Source: Pseudomonas rhizophila (GTDB lineage Bacteria; Pseudomonadota; Gammaproteobacteria; Pseudomonadales; Pseudomonadaceae). From it: a stretch of DNA of 64,000 bases. Of the stretch, positions 20,132 through 28,177 are shown piece after piece. The first letter of the stretch is position 1, and each line of letters opens with the position of its first letter. Location: positions 3,993,736-4,057,735 of the forward strand of contig NZ_CP024081.1 in NCBI RefSeq assembly GCF_003033885.1, in the 5' to 3' direction. The translations under genes and the position numbers were made by a program. The notes below the pieces were generated by a model, which ran no database searches, was not told where the DNA came from, and saw only the letters and a list, made by a program, of their open reading frames with translations.

Positions 20132-21046
20132 ATGAAAACTTCCCTCCGTCCACAAGAGATCACTACCACTTTCTACACAATCTCGACTTCGTTGTTACTG
20201 TGTTCGTCCATGGAGGTATGGGCCTGGCCCGCCGAGCAGACGTCGCAACTCTGGTATGACCGAACACAGTCCGACAGCCAGGGCGCCGCCTCCATAAACG
20301 CTGACCCCACCTCCAGCAAGAGCCCCGCCCTCTTCACCTTGCGAAACGACAGCGGCCACACCCAACGCGTGGGCCTGATCAGTGGACAGAACCAGGTCAT
20401 CACCCGCGTCAATGGCACGCTGGTGACTCCGGCCATGGCCGAGCCCGGCAAAGAAGCACTGAACCTGCAAGGCACCCATCTGGGCGCGTACTGGAGCCTG
20501 ACCGGTCCGGCAGGCTGGCATGTGGATCTGAGTGCCAGCGGCGGGCGCGTCAACGGTTACAGCCGCACCGAGCAAGGCCAGCGTCAGGCCGCTGAAGGCA
20601 ATGCCGTCACGTTGTCGGTCGAAGGCGGTTTTCCCATCGGTATCAGCGACCATTGGGTGGTTGAACCCCAGGCGCAACTGATCAACCAGCGCATCACCCT
20701 TGACAACCCCAATGCCGAGAACGGCTCCGGCAACGAACTGAGCACCTGGAGCGGGCGCGTCGGGGCACGCCTCAAAGGGACGTATCAGGTCAACGGCCTG
20801 GGCGTGGAACCCTACGTGCGCACCAACCTTTGGCACACGGTCCAGAGTGCCGACACCTTGACCCTGGACAAAGTCGACAAGATCAGCAGCAGCCGCAAAT
20901 CTTCCACCGTCGAGGTAGGGCTGGGGTTGGTGGCACGGGTTACACCGGTGGTGAGCCTCTACATCAGCGCTGACTACAGCAGCGACGTCGACGACAACGA
21001 CCTCAACGGGCTGATCGGCAGCCTGGGGGTACGGATGCGTTGGTAA
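20132..21046 (+). CDS. Outer-membrane autotransporter-type beta-barrel without passenger
   Basis: This 304-residue protein has a signal-like N-terminus ending near AWAWP, then about 45 residues, then an autotransporter-type barrel: LQGTHLGAYWSLTG, GWHVDLSASGGRVNGYSR, PIGISDHWVVEPQAQLI, GRVGARLKGTYQ, VEPYVRTNLWH, and a terminal strand ending GVRMRW with the aromatic C-terminus used for BAM insertion. The barrel is complete but the passenger is almost absent. It could be the remnant of a larger autotransporter or a stand-alone barrel. It follows a poor ribosome site. Confidence 0.85.
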   Translation: MKTSLRPQEITTTFYTISTSLLLCSSMEVWAWPAEQTSQLWYDRTQSDSQGAASINADPTSSKSPALFTLRNDSGHTQRVGLISGQNQVITRVNGTLVTPAMAEPGKEALNLQGTHLGAYWSLTGPAGWHVDLSASGGRVNGYSRTEQGQRQAAEGNAVTLSVEGGFPIGISDHWVVEPQAQLINQRITLDNPNAENGSGNELSTWSGRVGARLKGTYQVNGLGVEPYVRTNLWHTVQSADTLTLDKVDKISSSRKSSTVEVGLGLVARVTPVVSLYISADYSSDVDDNDLNGLIGSLGVRMRW

Positions 21047-21267
21047 ACCAGCGCTTCAGGGCGGGTCGCAGCCATGTGTTGGCGACTCGCCATGCCAACC
21101 GACAATGAGTCCAGCCTGCCCGCCTCCACACCTGCCTGACGCCGATAAAATCCTGTCCCTCGCCCCCCGGCACTTAAAACGCACCGCCATTTGGGCGTAT
21201 AACCCTAAAAGCGATTTACGCCTGAAAGCCGTCAGCCCATGGCTCATTTCATTGATGGAGTAACGAC

Positions 21268-22893
21268 ATGACCCAAGCCAACCTCTTCGCCAACCTGTTT
21301 CCCAGCGCTGCCGATATTCCGCAGGCCTACCGCCTCGAGGGACAGATCGAGCAGCGCGAATACCTGATCGATGGCGTGCTGCAAACCTGGCAAGGGCCAC
21401 TGGCAGTTGTTCGCAGCCCGGTGTACCTGGCAGGCCCGCAGGGGGACGAACAAGTGATACTGGGCAGCACGCCGCTGCTGGATGCACAGACCGCGCTCAC
21501 CGCCCTGGACGCAGCCGTCCGCGCGTATGACCGCGGCCAGGGCCAGTGGCCAACGATGCGTGTTGCAGAACGCATCCGCCATGTGGAGGCGTTCCTGGCG
21601 CGCATGCGCGAACAACGCGAGGCGGTGGTCAAGTTGCTGATGTGGGAAATCGGCAAGAATCTCAAGGACTCCCAAAAAGAATTCGACCGCACCTGCGATT
21701 ACATCGTTGACACCATCAACGCCCTCAAGGAACTGGACCGCCGCTCCAGCCGTTTCGAGCTGGAACAGGATACGCTCGGGCAGATCCGCCGCGTGCCGCT
21801 GGGCGTGGCCTTGTGCATGGGCCCCTACAACTATCCGCTGAACGAAACCTTCACCACGTTGATTCCGGCATTGATCATGGGCAATACCGTGGTGTTCAAG
21901 CCGGCCAAGCTCGGCGTACTGCTGGTGCGGCCGCTGCTGGAGGCATTTCGCGACAGCTTCCCGGCTGGTGTGATCAATGTGATCTACGGCAGTGGCCGGG
22001 AAACCGTCAGCGCGCTGATGGCCAGCGGCAAGATCGACATCTTTGCCTTCATCGGCACCAACAAGGCTGCAAGCGATCTGAAAAAACTCCATCCGCGCCC
22101 GCACCGTTTGCGTGCCGCCCTGGGCCTGGACGCAAAGAACCCGGGCCTGGTGCTGCCGGATGTGGATCTGGACAACGCCGTCAGCGAGGCGCTGACCGGC
22201 TCGCTGTCTTTCAATGGCCAGCGCTGCACCGCATTGAAGATCCTGTTTGTCCACGAAGACCTGGCACCGGCATTCATCGAGAAGTTCAACGCCGGGCTGG
22301 CTGCCCTGAAACCTGGCATGCCGTGGGAAGATGGCGTGGCACTGACACCGTTGCCCGAAGCGGGCAAGGTCGATTATCTGCAGGCGCTGGTGGCCGATGC
22401 CGCCGCCAAAGGTGCGCAGGTGACGAATGAACACGGTGGCGAATCCCGCGGTTCGTTCTTCTATCCGGCCGTGCTCTATCCGGTGAACACTGCAATGCGG
22501 GTCTACCACGAAGAACAGTTTGGCCCGGTCGTCCCCATCGTGCCGTACCGCGACCTCAATACCGTGGTCGATTACGTGCTCGAGTCCGATTTCGGCCAAC
22601 AGTTGAGCATCTTCGGCAACAACCCGGCCGAAGTCGGCAAACTGGTGGACATCTTCGCCAACCAGGTCGGACGCATCAACATCAACGCCCAATGTCAGCG
22701 TGGCCCGGACACGTTCCCGTTCAACGGCCGGAAAAACTCGGCCGAGGGCACGTTGTCGGTCCACGATGCGCTGCGCACCTTTTCGATCCGCACGCTGGTG
22801 GCGACCAAGTTCCAGGACAACAACAAGGCGCTGATCAGCGACATCATCCGCGGGCGGGACTCTAACTTCCTGACCACCGACTACATCTTCTGA
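21268..22893 (+). CDS. NADP-dependent glyceraldehyde-3-phosphate dehydrogenase-like aldehyde dehydrogenase
   Basis: This 541-residue ALDH-superfamily enzyme resembles the non-phosphorylating GAPDH (GapN) group. Motifs include GVALCMGPYNYPLNETF and VVFKPAKLG, the nucleophile C320 (SFNGQRCTALK), and EEQFGPVVPIVPY near the C-terminus. It would convert glyceraldehyde-3-phosphate to 3-phosphoglycerate with NADPH formation. The usual catalytic Glu (LELGGK), 34 residues before the Cys, is Gly286 here (LGLDAKNP). The ATG follows GGAGTAACG. It converges on the EamA gene with 18 bases between. Confidence 0.88.
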   Translation: MTQANLFANLFPSAADIPQAYRLEGQIEQREYLIDGVLQTWQGPLAVVRSPVYLAGPQGDEQVILGSTPLLDAQTALTALDAAVRAYDRGQGQWPTMRVAERIRHVEAFLARMREQREAVVKLLMWEIGKNLKDSQKEFDRTCDYIVDTINALKELDRRSSRFELEQDTLGQIRRVPLGVALCMGPYNYPLNETFTTLIPALIMGNTVVFKPAKLGVLLVRPLLEAFRDSFPAGVINVIYGSGRETVSALMASGKIDIFAFIGTNKAASDLKKLHPRPHRLRAALGLDAKNPGLVLPDVDLDNAVSEALTGSLSFNGQRCTALKILFVHEDLAPAFIEKFNAGLAALKPGMPWEDGVALTPLPEAGKVDYLQALVADAAAKGAQVTNEHGGESRGSFFYPAVLYPVNTAMRVYHEEQFGPVVPIVPYRDLNTVVDYVLESDFGQQLSIFGNNPAEVGKLVDIFANQVGRININAQCQRGPDTFPFNGRKNSAEGTLSVHDALRTFSIRTLVATKFQDNNKALISDIIRGRDSNFLTTDYIF

Positions 22894-22911
22894 CCCGCGC
22901 CGAACGATGGG

Positions 22912-23805
22912 TTATGGCAGGGCTGGACGGCGCACCTTGATGCCCCAGCCCTGCTGCATTCCGGCGGCCGCCAGCAGGATCGCTGCCACACCCAGCCACT
23001 GCAGCAACTCGAGGCGATGACCGAAGGCGAACCAGTCGACGAAAATCGCCGCGATCGGATAGATGAACGACAACGCGCCGGTCACTGCGGTGGGTAGCCG
23101 TTGAATCGCGCTGTATAACAACACGTACATCACGCCGGTATGAACCATGCCCAGGGTTACCAGGCTAGCCCAGGCCTCGGGCTGCTGCGGCAACGCTGAA
23201 AAGTTCGCCCAGGGTGCCAACAGCAACACACCGGTGCTGACCTGAATCAGCGCGATCAAGTGCGGCGGTGTCCCGGTCAGATGCTTGATGATCAACGCCG
23301 CAATGGCGTACAGCAAGGCAGCGCCCAACGCCAGGGCGATACCCGTCAGATAGTCGCCGCCACCCTGCCCTTGCTCACCGTGGGCGCTGACGATGGCCAA
23401 CATGCCGAGAAACGACACCGCCAGCCAGAACAGCTTTTGGGCGGTGATTTTTTCCCCCAGCAACAACGCCGCCAATCCCACCAGCATGAACGGCTGAACG
23501 TTGTACACCGCGGTACCGATGGCAATCGACGCGCGGGAGTACGAAGCAAACAGCAGCACCCAGTTGCCCACGATCGCCACGCCACTGAGCACCGCCAGCA
23601 AGAAGGTGGTACGCGTCAGGAGACCCGGACGCAAGAATCCGAAACCGGCGCAAATCAGCAGCAAGGTCGCAGCACCGAACACGCAGCGCCAGAACACCAC
23701 GTCCAGCACCGGCACACCGGAAACCAGCACGAACCAGCCGATGGTTCCGGAAATCAACATAGCGGCGGTCATTTCCAGCGAACCGCGACGTAAGGTCTTG
23801 TCCAT
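22912..23805 (-). CDS. EamA/DMT-superfamily transporter
   Basis: This 297-residue inner-membrane protein has about ten hydrophobic segments in two EamA repeats (first: LISGTIGWFVLVSGVPVLDV, VFWRCVFGAATLLLI; second: ALGAALLYAIAALIIKHL, ALSFIYPIAAIFVDW). Family members export amino acids or metabolites. It is divergent from an Lrp/AsnC regulator with 134 bases between starts, a common pairing in which the regulator controls the exporter in response to an amino acid. The substrate is unknown. Confidence 0.9.
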   Translation of the reverse strand: MDKTLRRGSLEMTAAMLISGTIGWFVLVSGVPVLDVVFWRCVFGAATLLLICAGFGFLRPGLLTRTTFLLAVLSGVAIVGNWVLLFASYSRASIAIGTAVYNVQPFMLVGLAALLLGEKITAQKLFWLAVSFLGMLAIVSAHGEQGQGGGDYLTGIALALGAALLYAIAALIIKHLTGTPPHLIALIQVSTGVLLLAPWANFSALPQQPEAWASLVTLGMVHTGVMYVLLYSAIQRLPTAVTGALSFIYPIAAIFVDWFAFGHRLELLQWLGVAAILLAAAGMQQGWGIKVRRPALP

Positions 23806-23939
23806 CTTCAGGCTCCTTCAGCAAGTGGGCACAGTATGCCGAGCCAAAGGGGCGCTCCTCCATGGCACGAGAAAGGCTAAACTGGCTTTCGACCTTTTTT
23901 ATCAAGGCAACTTCGAGCATTGGCCTAACGGAGTGAAAA

Positions 23940-24377
23940 ATGACTGACGACATCGACCAGATCCTCATCAGCGCGCTGATGGAAGACTCCCGACGCTCCC
24001 TCAAGGCCTTGGCAAACTTGAGCGGCCTGTCTTCCCCCAGCGTCGCCGAGCGCCTTCGAAGGCTCGAAGAGCGTGGCGTGCTCAGGGCGTACACCGTTGA
24101 AGTGGACCCCAAGTGCTTCGGCTACCAGCTCCAGGCGATTGTGCGTATTCGCCCGTTACCGGGGCAGTTGCAAGAAGTGGAACGGCAGATCCAGGCCATC
24201 GCTGAATTTACCGAATGTGACAAGGTCACCGGCGATGACTGCTTCATCGCTCGGCTGCATGTGCGTTCGATGGAGCAACTGGACACCTTGCTGGACAAGC
24301 TCAATGTTCTGGCAGAAACCAACACCGCCATCGTCAAGAAGACTCCGGTCAAGCGGCGACTGCCACCCATGGCATGA
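23940..24377 (+). CDS. Lrp/AsnC-family transcriptional regulator
   Basis: This 145-residue protein has an N-terminal helix-turn-helix (DIDQILISALMEDSRRSLKA, then LSSPSVAERLRRLEERGVL) and a C-terminal RAM ligand domain (VRIRPLPGQLQEVERQIQ, CDKVTGDDCFIARLHV). It likely senses an amino acid and controls the divergent EamA exporter and itself from the shared 134-base region. GGAGTGAAAA precedes the ATG. Confidence 0.93.
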   Translation: MTDDIDQILISALMEDSRRSLKALANLSGLSSPSVAERLRRLEERGVLRAYTVEVDPKCFGYQLQAIVRIRPLPGQLQEVERQIQAIAEFTECDKVTGDDCFIARLHVRSMEQLDTLLDKLNVLAETNTAIVKKTPVKRRLPPMA

Positions 24378-24383
24378 ACCTGA

Positions 24384-24411
24384 CCCGGCCTCGGTGTCAT
24401 CCGAGGCCGGG
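24384..24411. terminator. Bidirectional terminator hairpin
   Basis: CCCGGCCTCGG-TGTCAT-CCGAGGCCGGG has perfect 11-bp arms. It sits between the convergent regulator gene and the secreted CxxCH protein gene. There is no long T-run on either side. Confidence 0.75.
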
Positions 24412-24418
24412 ATTTATG

Positions 24419-25762
24419 TTACTCGAGGTCTTCCAGCTCAGGACTGCGCTGCACTTTTTGCACCTCATCCTGAGGCGCATTGCTTGCTTTCATCAATTTT
24501 AGCGGCACGATTTTTTCGCAAGCATTCTTGCCATCGGCATAGACGCCACTGTGATTACATTTCCAGTCATAGAAGTTGGCCAAGGCCGCGGACAATTGCA
24601 GGCTGTAGTCCGTGCTTTGGGTGCCCGGCGTAAAGGGTTGGCCGGCGGGGATGTTCTGGAACCATTTCATCCACTCTTCAGTACCCGGCGCTGGTGGGTT
24701 GGCCTGGAAAGTCGGGTTCATGATCGCCAGTTGCTGGTATTCAGCGGTCATGTGACAGCTCAGGCATGAAGCCTGCGGGTTGTCCACCGGCCCATTGAGG
24801 CGTCCGTTCCAACCCAGGTGGGTCGGCGGCAGTTCTTTGGTATTGGCATTGATTGCGGTCTGCTTCAACGCAGGGTTGATTTTGGTTTCTGTCGGGGTCG
24901 GATTGGTGAACTCGCTGCTGGTCACTTCAGGGTCGTTACCCCACATGATTCCGACCGGCACCAGGTTTTCCCAGTCGCCTTTGCTTTTATCGATGCCGTT
25001 GTACTGAAAGGTCCCGAAGAGCCATCCGGTCTCGCTGACACGCGAGTCACGCACGGCAATGTCCATCTGGATCAATGCGACTTTTTTCACGACGCGATCA
25101 GTGGATGTAAACGTGACGGCGGTGTAGGCATCCAGCAGCAAGGGATTGGCCAATGACGGCACCGAATTGACATCGATGTCGGCATACAACGCCTTACACA
25201 CCACGGTGCCGTTGGGGAAGCTCTTGGGCTTTGAAGTGAAGCTCGGGTCAGGGTTCTGCGGATCTTTCCAGACCTGGCCGATGGTAAAGGCACCGATATC
25301 GTTATAGATCCCCACCGCATAAGTCTGACCGGACTCCAACTGTGTGTGAGCGAGCTGTTTAGGCTGAATAGGCGCCTCTCGAGTCAGCCCGTGGATGCCT
25401 TCACGCCCGCTCGGCCCGTAATGCTGCCAGGGCATGTGATACCACTGGCGGACGGCGTTTTTCTGCACATTCCAGTTGGTCTCGGCGTTGCCCTCCAGAC
25501 AGTATTGCTTGACGCCCTCCATATAGGCTCGCCAGGTTTCAAAATCATTGCTGCGTGTTGTTGGCAGAATCTTGAAGAACGCTGGCATCGACGCGGCGCC
25601 AGGGGCAGTGGTGGGATAGTTCTGGCTGAGCTGGAACGCAGGGCCGGAATATTCACTCTTGGGAGGGGCGAAGCCGAAATCAGGGAAGGTGCCGGCATTG
25701 GCCATGGACGACCCGCCGGCCAAGGTCATGAGTACAAGGATCTTTGCGTGGGACTTAATCAT
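24419..25762 (-). CDS. Secreted protein with one c-type haem motif, unknown function
   Basis: This 447-residue protein has a signal peptide (MIKSHAKILVLMTLAGGSSM, cleavage near ANA, about 23). A single haem-binding motif ASCLSCHMTAEY lies at about residue 335, and Met residues nearby could be the sixth ligand. The rest (WHMPWQHYGPSGREGIHGLT-type Trp/His-rich segment, TAVTFTS, GIMWGNDP) matches no family I can name with confidence. It is probably a periplasmic redox protein. AAGGAGATACCG precedes the ATG. It stands alone, with a terminator downstream and about 400 non-coding bases upstream. Confidence 0.75.
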   Translation of the reverse strand: MIKSHAKILVLMTLAGGSSMANAGTFPDFGFAPPKSEYSGPAFQLSQNYPTTAPGAASMPAFFKILPTTRSNDFETWRAYMEGVKQYCLEGNAETNWNVQKNAVRQWYHMPWQHYGPSGREGIHGLTREAPIQPKQLAHTQLESGQTYAVGIYNDIGAFTIGQVWKDPQNPDPSFTSKPKSFPNGTVVCKALYADIDVNSVPSLANPLLLDAYTAVTFTSTDRVVKKVALIQMDIAVRDSRVSETGWLFGTFQYNGIDKSKGDWENLVPVGIMWGNDPEVTSSEFTNPTPTETKINPALKQTAINANTKELPPTHLGWNGRLNGPVDNPQASCLSCHMTAEYQQLAIMNPTFQANPPAPGTEEWMKWFQNIPAGQPFTPGTQSTDYSLQLSAALANFYDWKCNHSGVYADGKNACEKIVPLKLMKASNAPQDEVQKVQRSPELEDLE

Positions 25763-26164
25763 CGGTATCTCCTTATAGGGGCAACGCCTGCCAAATCATC
25801 GATCTCCTGATTGATGCGCAGGGCTTCCTTTGTTATTGGGCCAGGGCGCGTTGCCCCCGCCGGCTCACGGTTAACGCTCAGTGACGTGCGTACACCTCCT
25901 TGGCGCCTGAAAAACGGGCGCAATCAGACCTGGCTCGGATAGCCGAATGCGAACGATATTGGGGGGAACGTGGCGAAGATTTCGCGCGGTGGTTGACCGG
26001 TTTACCTCATGCCGCCCCTGGCAATGCAATCCCTTGTCATAGTTGTAGATCAATTATTCAAAGCCGCCATCACGATTCGGCTTTTTTGCGGGCAATTGGC
26101 CATAACGAAAAATCGGGGACGAAAAAAAGCCCGCCGAAGCGGGCTTTTCATATCACGCATGCAA
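25763..26164. other. 402-base gap; terminator only, no gene seen
   Basis: The gap separates two minus-strand genes. Apart from the hairpin at 26125-26148 I see no coding frame with a ribosome site. The part next to 25763 should hold the promoter of the secreted CxxCH protein gene. Confidence 0.5.
26125..26148 (-). terminator. Rho-independent terminator of the BI-1/YccA gene
   Basis: AAAAGCCCGC-CGAA-GCGGGCTTTT forms a 10-bp stem with a tetraloop. On the minus strand it is followed by a run of seven T, 17 bases after the YccA-type gene. Confidence 0.9.
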
Positions 26165-26836
26165 TCAGTCGTCGCGACCCATCAGGCCGAACAGCTGCAA
26201 CAGGCTGACGAACAGGTTGTAGATCGATACATACAGGCTGATGGTCGCCATGATGTAGTTGCGCTCGCCGCCGTGGATGATGGCGCTGGTCTGATACAGG
26301 ATGCAGACCGACGAGAACAGCACGAAGCCGGCGCTGATTGCCAGTTGCAGGCCGCTGATCTGGAAGAAGAAGCTGGCAACTACCGCACCGAGCAACACGA
26401 AGAAGCCTGCGGTGATGAAACCGCTCAGGAAGCTCATGTCCTTGCGGGAGATCAGCACGTAGGCCGACAGACCACCGAACACCAGCGCGGTCATGGCGAA
26501 TGCCGAGCTGACCACTTCGGCGCCACCCTGCATTCCCAGGTAACGGTTGAGGATCGGGCCGAGCAAAAAGCCCATGAAGCCGGTCAGGGCGAAGGCCGAA
26601 ACCAGGCCCCAGGCCGAATCGCGGAGCTTGTTGGTGAGGAAGAAAAGGCCGTAGAAACCGATCAGCACCACGAAGATGTTCGGGTAGCCGACGCGCATCT
26701 GTTGTGCAACGAAGGCCATCACACCGCTGAAAGCGAGCGTGAGTGCCAGCAGGCCATAAGTGTTGCGCAGGACGCGGCTAACCTCTAGCTGCTCAGCCTG
26801 CACGCTGTTGTTCACTGCGTAATCCTGTTCGCGCAT
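26165..26836 (-). CDS. Bax inhibitor-1/YccA-family inner-membrane protein
   Basis: This 223-residue protein has seven hydrophobic segments and BI-1/YccA family features (NTYGLLALTLAFSGVMAFV, GLVSAFALTGFMGFLLGPIL near the middle, and GGERNYIMATISLYVSIYNL at the end). E. coli YccA modulates the FtsH protease; other members are leak channels. The ATG at 26836 is chosen because GGAGGAGTG lies just upstream. It is transcribed alone toward a strong terminator. Confidence 0.92.
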   Translation of the reverse strand: MREQDYAVNNSVQAEQLEVSRVLRNTYGLLALTLAFSGVMAFVAQQMRVGYPNIFVVLIGFYGLFFLTNKLRDSAWGLVSAFALTGFMGFLLGPILNRYLGMQGGAEVVSSAFAMTALVFGGLSAYVLISRKDMSFLSGFITAGFFVLLGAVVASFFFQISGLQLAISAGFVLFSSVCILYQTSAIIHGGERNYIMATISLYVSIYNLFVSLLQLFGLMGRDD

Positions 26837-26913
26837 GGCGACACTCCTCCGGTTTTGAAACATTCAGTGGCAAGGATGATAACAGACGCTCTGTAACAAG
26901 CTACGTAGAGAGT

Positions 26914-26941
26914 TTGACAGTGTGTTTCATTCGGGTATTAT
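26914..26941 (+). promoter_or_regulatory. Sigma-70 promoter of tRNA-Ser
   Basis: TTGACA (26914-26919), a 16-base spacer and TATTAT (26936-26941) form a near-consensus promoter. The tRNA gene begins 20 bases after the -10 box. Confidence 0.88.
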
Positions 26942-26960
26942 GGCGCCCGCAACGCAATAC

Positions 26961-27048
26961 GGAGGTGTGGCCGAGTGGTTTAAGGCAACGGTCTTGAAAA
27001 CCGTCGACTGTAACAGGTCCATGAGTTCGAATCCCATCGCCTCCGCCA
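26961..27048 (+). tRNA. tRNA-Ser(UGA)
   Basis: The 88-base tRNA has acceptor stem GGAGGTG/CGCCTCC, anticodon loop CTTGAAA (anticodon TGA), a long variable arm as in class II tRNAs, a T-loop TTCGAAT, discriminator G and encoded CCA at 27046-27048. Confidence 0.97.
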
Positions 27049-27055
27049 TCTTTAT

Positions 27056-27089
27056 ACGACAAAGCCCTGATTAATCAGGGCTTTGTCGT
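27056..27089 (+). terminator. Terminator: perfect 34-base palindrome after tRNA-Ser
   Basis: ACGACAAAGCCCTGATT is followed directly by its exact reverse complement. The stem contains AAAGCCCTGA/TCAGGGCTTT. It ends tRNA-Ser transcription and could also act on the LysR-gene transcript coming from the right. Confidence 0.88.
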
Positions 27090-27159
27090 TTCTGGCGCAT
27101 GCGTTTTCTGTTGTGCCACCCCGGTTCTCCCGACAGAAAACTACGCACCTGAGTTGGCG

Positions 27160-28077
27160 CTAGCGGTTATCCAATCGATCAGGCGCGAGGATCTCCTCAA
27201 GAAAATCAATGAACACATTGATCCGGCTGGAGCCCCGGTGATTGGGTAAATACAGGGCATTGATACAACTGCTCGCGCTGCCGGGATTGACTTCATAATG
27301 CTCCAGCAACCGTGCCAGCCGGCCGGCGGCGACGTCGTCACGTACCAGCCAGTCGGCCAGCAAGGCCACCCCGCCGCTGGCGATCGCCGCTTCACGCAGG
27401 ATATCGGCGTTGTTGCTTTGCAGGCGACCGTGGACGTTGAGCTGGATGCTTTCGTCCTCGCCCTGGAACGTCCAGTGGTGGTGCGAACCACCGTAATCGA
27501 AGCGCAGGCATTGTAGCTCCAGCAAGTCACGGGGATGAGACGGCACCGCGTGACGACTCAGATAGTCCGGGCTGGCCACCACCCAGCGCTGGAAGGCCCC
27601 TACCCGTTTGCTGACGATATCCTCACTGACCACCGACGATCCGAGACGCACCGACACATCGATCTGTTCGCTCAGCAGGTCGCTGACCTGATCGCTCAAC
27701 GACACGCTGATTTCCAGTCCTGGATGACGAGCAAGCAATCGACCCAGATGCGGCGCGATGATTCGTCGACCAAACTCCACCGGGACGCTGATCCGTAGGC
27801 GTCCCTGGGCCTCGATGCCACGGTCGGCGACTACGGCATCGGCTTGATCAATGGCATCGAGAATGGCGACGGCCTTCTCGAAATAGGTTTGCCCAGCGAC
27901 GGTAACGCTGGTGTTGCGAGTCGTACGGTTAAGAAGACTGGCGCCCAACTCATTTTCGAGTCCTGCCACCTGGCGTGTCACCGAAGATGTCGAGATGCCG
28001 AGTTTGCGTGCCGCGGCGGAATAACCACCACAACGCACGGTTTCAACAAACATCTTCAATGCCAGCAGCTTGTCCAT
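27160..28077 (-). CDS. LysR-family transcriptional regulator
   Basis: This 305-residue protein has an N-terminal winged helix-turn-helix (KMFVETVRCGGYSAAARKLG, then SSVTRQVAGLENELG) and a periplasmic-binding-protein-like effector domain from about residue 90 (LRISVPVEFGRRIIAPHLG). It has the form of the group that controls nearby oxidoreductase or efflux genes. The ATG at 28077 opens the standard MDKLLALKMFV start; the longer frame has no support. It lies 101 bases downstream of the MFS gene on the same strand. Confidence 0.92.
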   Translation of the reverse strand: MDKLLALKMFVETVRCGGYSAAARKLGISTSSVTRQVAGLENELGASLLNRTTRNTSVTVAGQTYFEKAVAILDAIDQADAVVADRGIEAQGRLRISVPVEFGRRIIAPHLGRLLARHPGLEISVSLSDQVSDLLSEQIDVSVRLGSSVVSEDIVSKRVGAFQRWVVASPDYLSRHAVPSHPRDLLELQCLRFDYGGSHHHWTFQGEDESIQLNVHGRLQSNNADILREAAIASGGVALLADWLVRDDVAAGRLARLLEHYEVNPGSASSCINALYLPNHRGSSRINVFIDFLEEILAPDRLDNR

Positions 28078-28177
28078 AGGTGCAATCCGGTCGAAAAGGA
28101 ACGCAGACGATTGTGCATCACTCGTCTCGCGCCGTCTTGTACGAACGCACCTCACACCTTTCACCGACGCCTGGCGC

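Noticed and set aside
21244..22764. 506-codon minus-strand open frame opposite the GapN-like gene
   Set aside because: Antisense shadow; the sense strand has clear ALDH motifs.
26009..26788. 259-codon plus-strand frame opposite the YccA-type gene
   Set aside because: Antisense; composed of Glu/Gln/His/Ala-rich shadow sequence.
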